A DNA stretch of 64,000 bases, from the NCBI GenBank assembly GCA_932521035.1, contig OW051492.1:6076001-6140000 (forward strand), written 5' to 3'. This stretch comes from Oscheius dolichura (taxonomy: Eukaryota; Nematoda; Chromadorea; Rhabditida; Rhabditidae). The notes under the pieces are model-generated. The model was not told the origin of the DNA, searched no databases, and worked only from the letters and a program-made list of their open reading frames with translations. Below are positions 19,806-30,511 of this stretch, one piece after another (position 1 is the first letter of the stretch; each line of letters starts with the position of its first letter). The translations under genes were made by a program, and so were the position numbers.

Positions 19806-22735
19806 CTAGTTATTTTTGGTGGCTGAGGTCTTCTTTTTCTTCTTCTTCTCGTCTCCACAGACATATTCCACCAGTTGGGGGATCTGCCCGTTCCGGTGGT
19901 AGTTGTCTATATGTGCTTCACCTGAACCACTCAATTTCGGGAGCGTGGGGGAGGCGAGACTCACTGCCAATGAATGTTCCACAAATAAACAAGTAGGGAA
20001 GGCCCTTGTGGGCGGTCAACTGCTGGAGATTCCTCTCGACGAGCCGTGGCCGGTCGATCTAAACTCTGCCCTTCCCTCTGGCCACCCTGCCCGTACCTTG
20101 TCCACATAGAAGGAGACCAGCGGCAGGCCGTAGGTGTCTCGGAGAAGAGTCTCTGTCTCCTTCGCTTTGGGACTCCTCGAGTCCACGTAGAGCACTGCCG
20201 GCAGTTTTCGAACCTGAACCGATCCCGTCGGACAGGGTGAGTCACGGGACTTGCCTGTTGGGTGAGGGCCTGAATGGACGTTCCGGCCATCTCTGGTTTT
20301 GCGGTAGGCTTAACTGTGGCCGGCCTCGTGGGAGGGGACCGGGTTGTGGGAGGAGATCTGAGACAATTGTCACCGAGGAGGGGAGAGGACTACCTGGTAG
20401 TCGGCCGGAGGGTGGGAGGAGTAGTCGGAGGAGGTCGTGGTCGAGTCGGAGGTGGAGGAGGAGGAGCAGTGGCTGTCGGGGCAGGGGCTGGGTAGTAGGT
20501 GTCGAAGCCGTCCTCTCCCTAAAGAGGCCGATTAGAGGGGAACAGGAAGAGAGGGGGCCGTGCAAACATGCCTCGCCGACAACGCTCCCTTCGACGACGG
20601 AGTTCGAATCGACATGCGTGCTGTAGGTGGGCTTCACACTGGACATGGGAGGGTGTACATATGGTTGCTGGTGGCCCGGCGGGGGCAGGTTGCCCGGGAC
20701 GTATTGCACGACCTGTATTCAATACATGCACATGCTTATGAGGACTGTCTCGCCCTAGAACGTACCTGAGGACGGGGTTGACTCGTCGGCTGCGGCTGGG
20801 GCTGTGGTTGTGGCTGGGGCGACTGCCCCTGAGCCGAGTAGGAGTTGTAGGCATTCAAGGCAGCCGTCTGATAGTTATTCACTCCGGTCGCCCCTTGGTT
20901 TCCGTAGTTTGTTGGCTGTTGTACATTCTGGCCATATTGCCCGTTGGCCTGTCCTCCCTGGGGATAGCCCGTCTGATAGCCGCCAGCCGCTTGGTTCGTG
21001 TACGGGTACTGTGTCGCTGGCTGAGCAACCGGCTGCTGTGGCTGAATCACAGACTGGGCTGGTTGAGGTTGAGGCTGCTGGGATAGTTGTGGTTGGGGCT
21101 GTGGCTGTTGAGGCTGTTGTGGAGCCGGGGTGGCAGTCTGGTAGACGCTGTTGTCTTGATTTCCATAGGTGGGATAGTTCGGCGAAGGATAGGAGGACTG
21201 TTGGGATTGGTAAGGTTGACCGTATGTCTGGGGCTGGGGCTGGGGCTGTGGTTGGGGTTGGGGTTGCGGCTGAAGCTGTGGATATGAAGGTTGGACCGGG
21301 GACTGTGGCTGGGAGGGAGGCATGGGAGGGAAGACCTGGTAGCTGGTCTGGGAGGAGTACGTGCCCCCTTGGAAGGGCTGGGAGGGTGCTATCGAGGGGG
21401 CAGAATAGCCGGTCTGGGAGGGTTGGGGCTGATAGGGCTGGTAGGCGGATTGATAGGTCTCCTGGCTGGCCGGGACATAGGAAGACTGGCCTCCGTACTG
21501 GGAAGAATACGAGGAAGACGGGTAAGAAGACTGGGGGGCGACCACGGGCTGGGAGGCTGCCGTAGGCTGTGGCTGGACAGCCTGCTGCTGAACAGGCTGT
21601 TGCACCTGCTGATACTGTCCTCCTTGATATGTAGCAGCATAGGGACTGGCCCCCGCCTAAAGGCTCTCATCTGTTGGCCACGCAGCCGACATACCTGGTA
21701 GGAGGTGGCGGTGGCCGACGGATAGGAGGATTGCTGATAGGCCGGCGCCGACTGCTGGCTCAGTTCCCCGGGCAGCTGAATACCATAAGCCTGAACTCGT
21801 CTTTAACCATCCTGCCCCTCCATACCTTCTGTAGAATGTCGAGGTACTGACTGTATTTGGCGAGGTTGTGCTTAAACTTGAGGTTATGCTACTTGGTTGT
21901 GCTACTTACCTGGTCAATCTGGGCGACGACGGGCTGCGCGGCCGGGGCCTGTGTGGTGGCAGCGAACTGTTGAGCAAACTGGGCAGCACTGGCGAATGCT
22001 TGGGCCGCGGCCTGTAGTTGTTCTGTCAGGAAGGGAATGAGCCGTTGACAAACCTGGTTGGGGTAGAAGCCGAAGTTGTTCTGGTACTGGGCGGCGGGCT
22101 GGCTATTGTAGGAGTGGAAGACGGGGGGCGTTTGGCCCGTAGGATCGAAGGAAAAACTCGTGGGTAACTGGGAAGCTGTGGGGGTGTTAAAAGCCGACGG
22201 CAGCTGTTCTAAATACGGCAATGAGTCGGGTATAAATAGGGGATGCCAAACAAGGGAAAGGGGGCATGTGTCAAACTGACCGATCGTCGGGGAGCCATAC
22301 TGGCCGCTGGTGGAGGAGGTGTAGATGTTGCCTGAAAATGACCGTATTGTTCTCGTTGACCTCTGATAAGCCAACACGACTTTCCGGCTGTACTATTTGT
22401 CGGAAAAGGCCTCGGGCAGGTAACAGATACACGGGTAAACACAGCTAATCGGACACTCCTCTGACTATAGCCTGGACGGACACTAATTGAGGAGGACACC
22501 GCCAGCTCCAAAGAAACCGACACGCAACCAAGATCGTCTTTCTCGGGAGAAGTCAAGAAGAGGGTCGGGTCGGTTTGGAGGGAGACGGTCTCGAAAAGAA
22601 GACAGAGGATGTCTGAGACGGCAGGGATACGGTAGCGGGTAAGAGGAATAAGGGGTACAGGGGGAATGGTGGAATATAGTGCTTACCACAGACTGCGGCC
22701 GGGAGCAGCAGCCATGACAGGAGGGCGGCGAGCAT
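19806..22735 (-). CDS. Secreted Pro/Gln-rich protein with C-terminal glutaredoxin-like domain
   Basis: The ATG at 22735 opens a clear signal peptide (MLAALLSWLLLPAAVCG), so the protein should enter the secretory pathway. The next exon or two (22.2-22.68 kb) are uncertain. From about 22200 leftwards the exons join in frame. First comes a small helical region with KYSQYLDILQK. A long Pro/Gln/Tyr/Ser-rich tract follows (about 20770-21780), including PQ dipeptide runs, and then a Thr/Pro linker. The last about 110 residues form a glutaredoxin fold: LPAVLYVDSRSPKAKE, then VSFYVDK, KGLPYLFICGTFIG and a C-terminal helix, ending in a Lys run and TAG at 19806. The usual CxxC is absent (SRSPK), so oxidoreductase activity is doubtful. 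The cis-Pro segment GLPYLF is kept. Two introns appear to be GC-AG. I know of no named orthologue; an extracellular-matrix or cuticle role is only inference. Confidence 0.72.
21225..21290 (+). repeat. G-rich hexamer repeat coding the Pro-Gln run; G-quadruplex candidate
   Basis: Tandem GGGGCT/GGGGTT-like hexamers on the plus strand, with at least five closely spaced runs of four G. On the minus strand they encode alternating Pro and Gln of the secreted protein. The spacing fits a G-quadruplex motif on the template strand of the gene. Such runs are also prone to slippage, so the copy number could vary between individuals. Confidence 0.6.
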
Positions 22736-23786
22736 CTTCTGTGTGGTGCCCCGCCCAACTGAAAGCGCCGGAGGGAACAAAGAAGAACACAGAAACAAGA
22801 AGACACACATTACGCGGGAGCGGAGGGGCTTCGCACCTCCGACCAAAATAACCGACCAGGCAGGGACACATGCTATTCATAATCATCGCCTCGAACGGCC
22901 ACCCTGTCTCTCCCGGTCGGTGGAGGGCGTCTTGTCTACTCGTCTCTCTTCTGATTGGGCATATCCAATGGGGGAACGGAAGAATACGAAGAGGCGAGAG
23001 TTAGAGCAGACGGACCCTGATGTCTCCTATTCCTATGGGCTATCTTCGATGCAATTGCCGGAGTAGCCAGGCACCGGAGTGGCCATTCGTCGACCTGTTG
23101 GTGAATCAGGCCCCGATGAGTAATGAATATTCTCTCTTTTGTATAGGGAACCGGTGATCGTCTAGGCGGGAAGTATTTTTTGAGAGGCACGCGCGGATGT
23201 ACTCCAGTGGCCATATCAGCGATATCTCCTTGCGTGTTGGGGCAGGCTTTGTTTGAGCGGCTCTCCCGCCGGGTGTCAACCCGCTCACTTCGTGAGCCGC
23301 ACCCGAGACATCCGACACCGCACTCTGCGACTATTTCGGACGCATTCCGGGGGTCGTTTCAACTTGCGTTTGAATACGGCCAGACAATATTTGACTATCA
23401 GTTGGGTTCTCGTATTTTGCGACGACGACGTCTCTTCAATTAACGTATACCTCTCCAAAGATAGTCAGAAGTAGTCGTTTGTTTGGCTCGTCCGCGCTAA
23501 TCCCGTTGTTCGACGTTGTTTGTCAAAACTTTAGGTTGCCAGGAGGACAGGTTGAATCACTCCGGTTGACCAAGCTTTTCCTTGACTGAGCCGGTGAAGC
23601 ATTTGCGGAAACAGATTTTTCCCAGATTGAATTTATTAACTAATTGTAAGATGCACAGAATTAAAACAAGGGAATTTCTTTACATATAGTAAATACTAAC
23701 AATTTTTAAAGAACAAGAACGAAATATATTGGAAAGATGAGGATCATTTGGAGGGTAAAGAATAACAACAAAACTTGTAAACAACA
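22736..23786. other. Intergenic region upstream of the Pro/Gln-rich gene, downstream of lamin
   Basis: GC-rich up to about 23.5 kb, then abruptly AT-rich. It should hold the promoter of the leftward Pro/Gln-rich gene and the 3' UTR of lamin. No domain, RNA gene or repeat was recognised; open frames here are short and not family-like. Confidence 0.35.
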
Positions 23787-25861
23787 TTACATGATAGCAC
23801 ACTTGTCAGATGGATTGCTAGGATCGTTAGATTCACTGGCTTCAAGAGTAACGGTGCTAACAGTGTCTCCCTCAGGATCTTCAAGACGTACAGATGGATC
23901 TTCACCGACAGGCCACTATAATATCAAGTTTTATGTCAAGTTATGCAAACTCACATTTTGGCTCTTCATTGTAACACTATCGGGGAGATGTGCTTTGTGC
24001 CCCGTCTCAGCCGAGTAGACTGTGCAAGTAGCCCCGGGGGCAAGCTTCATCCTGTTACTGAACTTGAAGGTAGCTTCCTGGCTTCCAGCACGCACAGTTA
24101 AAGCATAGCGAGCCAAGCTGATTTCTTCATCTCCTTTGTTAACAACACGAACCCATTTTCCATCAGGGTCAACTTCATCAATTCCTACAGGTCCCGTAGT
24201 TTCCTTGTGAATCTACAACATATATTAACCAACTAAAAAGGATTAATCTTACCCTTTCTTTGAGATTTTGATAATCAAAATCGGAATCACCGTTAATCGT
24301 CACACGACGTCTCTTGGTTCCGCGAGATGCACTTCCAGTACTAAAGGAGGCGTGGTGCTTCGTGATATTGCTGGTATCTTGGACCGATTTTCCAGTAAGA
24401 TTAAGACGCTCCTCCTCTCCCTAAATATTGAGCTTTGCAATATTTCTTTAAAAAACCAACCTCAAGCAGAATTCTATAGGTGTTAATCTCTGCATCCAAA
24501 GCCACTTTCTCATTGATGTAAACGCGATATTCGTCCAGAAGACGTTGAATTTCAGCACTAAGCTCGGCGTTAATTCTATCCTTCTCTGCAAGTTGAGCGT
24601 CATATTGCTCTCGAAGTTCCTTTTCTCTCTCCTTCAAGCCTTGCAGTTCACGACGAAGAGCATCCAACTAGAAAAGATACATAGAAATGTTATTAAATAA
24701 AAGCCATACGAGAACTTCAGAAGAGTTTCCGTTTTTCTCCAGCTGACTGATACGAGTGCGCAAGGATATACTGTCAGAAAGCGCACGATTGCGAGCGTCG
24801 TTGGCTTCTTGCAGTTTTGTCTTGTACTGCTTCTCGAACTTATCATTGGCATCTGCCAACTTGTTCCGCAGTTCAACGTTCAAAGCTGCGAGTTGTTCTT
24901 GCAATTTTGATTGATAGTCTTCGGCAACTTGCTTCTGGTAAGTAGTCATATCTACTTGTCGCTTGGTACGAACTTCCTCCAAAGCCTAAAATTTGAGACA
25001 TATAATTTTATCTACAAACAACTCACGGAAGCATGTTGACTTTTTTGGAAATCAAAATCTTCTGCAAGACGAACAAGTTCGTTCTGAGCGGCAGTTTTCT
25101 GTAGAACCTCATCTTCAAGCGCCTTCTGCAAGGAATTGACTTGGTTTCGAAGAGATACGTTTTGAGCAGTAAGATCCTAGAAAAAGAGGTTGTGAAAAAA
25201 AAACTGCTGGTTTTTACTTTATTGTCAACTTCAAGTTTGTCCAAACGAGCTTGCATAGATCTATATCTCGATTGGGCTTCATCTGCTTTAGCTAGTGCTG
25301 TTAAACGCTCATCTTCAGACTGAAAACTAATTTTTAGATAGTTTGTAACCCTCTGAATGCTTCCTCGCGTATTAGAATAAAATAAATGGGAATTAAAGAT
25401 ATCAATATAATTACATGCATATTACCTTGGCATAATCACGCTCCAATTTTGCAATCCTAGCCTGAAGACGATCGTGATCTACTACAGCTTTATCACGTTC
25501 CATGGCAGCTCTAGCTTCTCTTTTTTCCAAATCATCAATCAATAAACGCAGGCGTTTCTATAAAAGTATGCATTACTAAATACATGTGTGACACCCTACC
25601 CTTTCATCCTCAAATCGCTTGGCGATATCTCCGCGCTCCTTCTTTTCGATAATTTCAACATCTCTAATCTGGACTTCAAGCCGATTATTTTCACGCTCAA
25701 GTTGACGAACTTTCTAAAGAAAATATGATACAAATAAGCAAACTACGTACGTCAATATATTCAGCCAAGCGGCTGTTCAGCCCATTTAGATGTTCTTTAT
25801 CTTCCAGCATGCTAGTGTCCAAGTTTGACGCGATTGAAATTCTGGTAGATCTCTTTGACAT
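23787..25861 (-). CDS. Nuclear lamin (B-type, CaaX-bearing)
   Basis: Intermediate-filament protein of the nuclear lamina. From ATG 25861 the head is short (MSKRSTRISIASNL). The alpha-helical rod begins with EHLNGLNSRLAEYIDKVRQL, the conserved coil 1A start, and runs through coiled-coil exons to the rod end EINTYRILLE near 24480. The tail has a basic nuclear localisation signal (TKRRRV, near 24305), a lamin-tail Ig fold (GKWVRVVNKGDEE, near 24120-24160; FKFSNRMKLAPGA) and ends CAIM, a farnesylation CaaX box, before the TAA at 23787. About eight small introns. The CaaX box and single lamin organisation fit an invertebrate B-type lamin such as lmn-1. The gene is AT-rich, unlike its neighbours. 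Confidence 0.96.
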
Positions 25862-28800
25862 TTTCCTAAGCTAAACACGTTTATAAGGAAATGATTCAAG
25901 GAAGAGACTTATATGTTGAAGAAATTGAGCGATGGAATTTCGAATTTGCGCGGCATGGCGGGAAATCCTACGGTAAACATCACGCACCCCGTCAATGTTC
26001 TGCCGTATTTCTAATTAGACTGGGAATAAGCAATATGAGAGCGGTGATAGGAAGGTGCATTATAGAAAGAGGAGCAAAGATCGCCGCGTAAATCGATGGT
26101 GAGAGGAGTAGGCACCCACCCAAACCTCGCCACACACCAACAATGGAATTGGCGACTAAACAACAACATCGGGACCGATAGCGTCGAATATGCTTCATTA
26201 TGCTCTTCATACCAAAATTCCGCTCATGCCTGGGGTTTTCTGCGTATTATATAGCGGCACACAAGAAGTAAACAACGCCAAAATAACAGCTAAAATGCAA
26301 TATATTCAAATTGGGAAGAAAGGGAGAGCATATCATAGGAGACATGCAATGCAGCCGATGCAGCTGCGGGCACAAAAGAGGAGCGGCGATCCGTCACTTT
26401 ACAGCTGCGTACGAGGAGGGCATGTAGTCGAGGGCATCTACTCTATAGAGTAAGAGCGCAAATTGCCGCAAACCTTCCAAGGGCGCTACAAGGACGGTAC
26501 CAAAGTATGAAAGGCTCGTTTGGGAATACTTATATACTCGATATATAAATGGCAAATGCAATGGTACAGCATGTACGATAACTAGGGTAATTAGGTGCTC
26601 AAAGCCACAGGAGGGGATTGCAGAGGGTGAAAAGAAACGGACATGCCGCGAAATCGATGTTGTGCCTCAAACATTCAAAACCCACTTTTGGCGCGCATAG
26701 TCAACATTCAAAGTAAGATTGCTTGGAACGATATTGGGAAGTGACTATTGGTTCTACGCTCAATACACATCAATTGTCAATCAAAAGTTCGCGATTTCGC
26801 ATAGATTTCCTTTTATGGAGTGGCACTTTTTCAAGGTTATTCGGAAGATATAAGCTGACGAGAACAAGTTTTGGGGGTAATAATGGAATCGGGACCGGAA
26901 ATAAGCGTTTGGATTGTTGCATTCTTTCGTGGTTTTATCAGGAAGTTTCAAGCTTGGCAAGAGCGATAAAATCCTAGAAACGAAGAGAGATAGCAGGCAA
27001 CAGAGAGAAAAGGTATTTGTAGGACCTGTACAAAATTGATCGGGAGGGGGAGTGGCAACCGCAATTGGAAAAGAAGGCTGACACATCGGCGCCGATCGAA
27101 TACCAGGAGGCGCCGCCTTTTCATGACTACAAGATTTTCGCCCGTAAACACGCGTTTACAGATCAGTTGGCAAGGAAACCTTGGGCGGAGCGGGGCGGCG
27201 ACAGCCTGCACTTGTAAACAGAAAGCATCTGTTGCAGAGAAAATCGATGAAATAAAAAGCTTCGCGCGACCGAAAGAGACACTGGCTGAGATATATTCCC
27301 AGATGGGGGCCGGATGATCTAAAGGGGCCACATATTGGAGGGATCCGATTGCAGGGAAGTGCAATAAACAACCAAAACGGGCCATATTGATCGGATCAAG
27401 GGCGCGAGGGGCAGGGGACAGACACTCGTAACGAGCAATTTCACTCGGGGGGCATTGAGTCAGGGCGGCAGATGAGCAGTTCCTCCCCCGTGGTGACTGT
27501 TGTCTTATTTGCTCTTGTGCGGCTTCCTATAGGCAAACAGCCATTACTCGGCTCGAACACGTCGGCTTTTGGGAGCTTCTCAATTGGCCTCATCAGGAGA
27601 GGACAGCCAAGCGGAAACCACAGCCAAAGGTCGCCCCCACTACGACTGCCCCGTGTCGGAGAGATTGCAAGGGACCCAGCTAATCAACGGGAGTGGCCCG
27701 GAGCATCTGCCATATTCTATGAGTTTAGCTGATCTTCGGAAGCTGCCAGCCGCCGGCTGCTATAAATAGGCCACTCCTCCTGCATTAATCTGGCTGTTGC
27801 CTGGTAACGGGAGGGGCGTCTTCCGGTCGGAGGGCTCCCTATTTAGGGCCTTGACGTCACCCCCTCCTTATTGGATAATCTGCCGCAATGAGGAAGGGGG
27901 TAATGCGTCTAATCCTCCTGACTACCAGGGGCTCGCGAGTAAATACAGATCTCCTTCCCACACGTAGTGTTTGCCCGTCCTCCTCCTCCCGGGTGTTCTT
28001 CTCCCCCGGCCTTCCCACTCCCGTCCGTCATCCCTGAACTGATCGCTGGCTGAAAAGTTATTCTGGCCGAGGGCCGTCTCGTCTGCTCCCTCCTCCCATT
28101 ACCATATCCCCCCGTCCCTTTTTGTTTCCCTCTTCCCAGTAGCTGACATCACCGGCGACAAACAGACGGAGGGCTGTCGGCCCGCCTGCGCACTCGTGCA
28201 CCTTGAAACCGTTCGCCTCGCGCCTCCCTGACTCAGATCCCCAGTCGATCGAGTACAGTTGCGTAATGTTTTCGGCTGGCTTCTCCTTTGTACGCGGGAG
28301 CGGGCGACCTTCCCGGCAACCAGTATTGCCATCACGGGACAACAAACTCTGCTCCCCCTCGCCCCATACCCTTTTCCGAGAATTTTCCCCCGGAGAAAAT
28401 TCCAGAGGAACACGTGAGTCCGTTCTTCCGCCTCCTCGAAATCGAATCACCATAACCACAAAGAGGTTTGTCGTGAACGCCGTTGTCCCTCATCGTCCCC
28501 CTTTCCCTCCCCCGCCTCTGTTACATTCGTTGGCAGCTGGAGGTTGGCTCTCCTTTTGATTATTGCTCTTCCCCCCGCCAAAAGGGGCAGTCCATTATGC
28601 CCCGCTGCTTTACACCTGGCTCCATTTCGCCTGGCATGTGTGCCCAGCCAATGCGTCATCCCGAATCCGGCACTTCTCCATTTCCCACGGCTCCAGCCGA
28701 TTAATCGGCGTAAAAATCCGTAAACACAATGGATGACCGGAAGTGTCGTTGGTCGCCAACAGGCTATTTGTTTAGGGGGGAGCCCGGTCCGTGGGCTCTG

Positions 28801-29512
28801 CTCTACTTCCACGTACTCCCCCCTGGATGGCGTATTTCCATCCGTCGATCCATCTTTCTCTAGCCGTTCCCCCGTTCCAGATGTCCCCCCTGTTTACTGC
28901 CCCTCCTTGTATCCCCCCTTCTCGAGCCGGTGTCTTCCCCTCCCTGCCGCCGAATGGATGTCGAGAGTAATTGCCGGGGTCTCGTATTTATAAACACCGT
29001 GCGTGAAGGTCCCTCCCTCGAAAATCACGGCCTCCTCCCGCGGACCAGAGACCTCTTGTGCCCGTAAATGAAGCGAGCTCGAAGATTGTCAGTCAGCCCT
29101 AACCGAATCTCCAACGTGTCGTCCCCAAATTGAGTTGTTCTCCTTCTTCTCCTGCTCTTCTTTGTCACATGGCCCGCGGCTGTCCATCCGGAAAACATTT
29201 GTCTCCAGTCTCATCCTCCGCACCTCTCCCTCCCGTGGGTAATTGTGGCCAATTGCCCCTTTCCGTCCCCTCCCGCTTACATGATTAAACTCTTCCCCTG
29301 CTTCCCTCTTAATATCTCCATATCACCCGGAGACAGCCGGTCCCCCCGGAGGACGTCCTCTAGGTGCACCAGTACCCGGCCGAACACCTGACTTCAGGCG
29401 GATCCCTCTTTCGCCAGAATTACACTTGTCAAAAGTAGTGCTCGTTGATCCCGTTCATTGGCTCGCCCTCTCCTCTCCCCTCTGTCTTCTTCCCAATTCC
29501 CCAACTTTCAGG
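25862..29512. other. Gene-free 3.6-kb region between lamin and DUSP
   Basis: Divergent promoters of lamin and the DUSP gene must lie here. The lamin-proximal part to about 27 kb is AT-rich with short open frames; the rest is strongly GC-rich and C-rich on the plus strand. Frames longer than 100 codons near 28.0-28.8 kb occur on both strands and look like a composition effect. CTATAAATAG occurs near 27762 and TATTTATAAAC near 28984, TATA-like sites not linked to a gene. No domain, tRNA or repeat was recognised. Confidence 0.35.
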
Positions 29513-30507
29513 ATGAATCGGGTCGGTGTCTTCGGTCAGATATCAGAAATCAACGACCACCTCTTCCTCAGTGGCGCGGGTGTGCTCAAGCCGGAGAAGA
29601 TCCGCCAAAAGCGGATATCGATGATCGTCAACGCGACCACCGAGGAGCCGTGTACATACCTCGAAGGTAAGGGATCTTTGACATTTCGGGGTCGGGGGGC
29701 GAAGAATGCCGGGGAATGGCCGGGTGTAAAGGCGACAGCCGTGGGAATTCAAGACAGCAAACAGCGCATTCCGCAGATCAATAATGAGTCACCGTTTCTA
29801 GGGGTTGACAGTATCAAGATTCGGGTAGACGACCACCCGTATGCCCGGCTCTCGGAGCACTTCGACTCCGTGGCCGACAAGATCAAGGCCACCAAGGAGA
29901 GAGGAGGCAAGACGCTCGTCCACTGCATGGTCCGTCCTCCCTTCCTCCCTACTTCTAATCCCCCTAATTCAGGCCGGCGTCTCTAGATCGGCCAGTCTCG
30001 TCATGGTCTACCTCATGAAGCACTGTGGGATGTCCCTCCGCCAGGCATACCACTACGTCAAGTCTGCCAGGCCGATCATTCGCCCTAACGTGGGCTTCTG
30101 GAAGCAGATGGTCGAGTACGAGAAGAAGCTGCGCGGCACATCCTCCGTCCAAATGGTCATGACCACACAGTGCGATCTCCCCATCCCCGACCTCTACTGT
30201 GACGAACTGAGACGAATGACAGCTACCACGACCCTCACGAGGACGCCTCCGCCAGCCATCTCCTCCACCAAGAGACGAGGCTATTCCGCAGTGTGAGTGC
30301 CCGTCTCCCCCTCCCTATAACAGAGGTTTCAGTACACTCCGGCCCTCGTCCACAGCCTCCACCCTCCGTCGAAGCACCTCTCCCAACCCCCGCCTGGCCG
30401 TCAGCAGTTCGTATCTGTTCAGTCCCGCGCCCTCGAGGAAGCCTCGCGACAGTCTGTTCAGCATCTACTCGTCCGCCCCCCGGCACACCTTCTTCTCCGC
30501 CTTCTAA
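29513..30507 (+). CDS. Atypical dual-specificity phosphatase, DUSP14/18/21-like
   Basis: Small MAP-kinase-phosphatase-type enzyme dephosphorylating phospho-Tyr and phospho-Thr/Ser. Exons 29513-29666, 29802-29929, 29973-30292 and 30333-30507 join in frame. The DSP domain starts with VFGQISEINDHLFLSG, and MIVNATTE follows as in DUSP14. The catalytic loop HCMAGVSRSA, with nucleophilic Cys and invariant Arg (HCx5R), spans the second intron, and ARPIIRPNVGFWKQM is the family signature after it. The catalytic Asp is likely in VDDHPY. Beyond the usual end (PDLYCDEL) there is an extra Ser/Arg/Pro-rich tail of about 90 residues. If the last intron is retained the protein stops at the TGA near 30294. 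The ATG follows a TTTCAG by one base, a trans-splice-type acceptor. It is tail-to-tail with the MCTP gene, only about 5 bases apart. Confidence 0.92.
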
Positions 30508-30511
30508 CGGG

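Noticed and set aside
28058-28993. Several long open frames on both strands between lamin and DUSP
   Set aside because: They overlap each other on opposite strands, have no domain and follow base composition.
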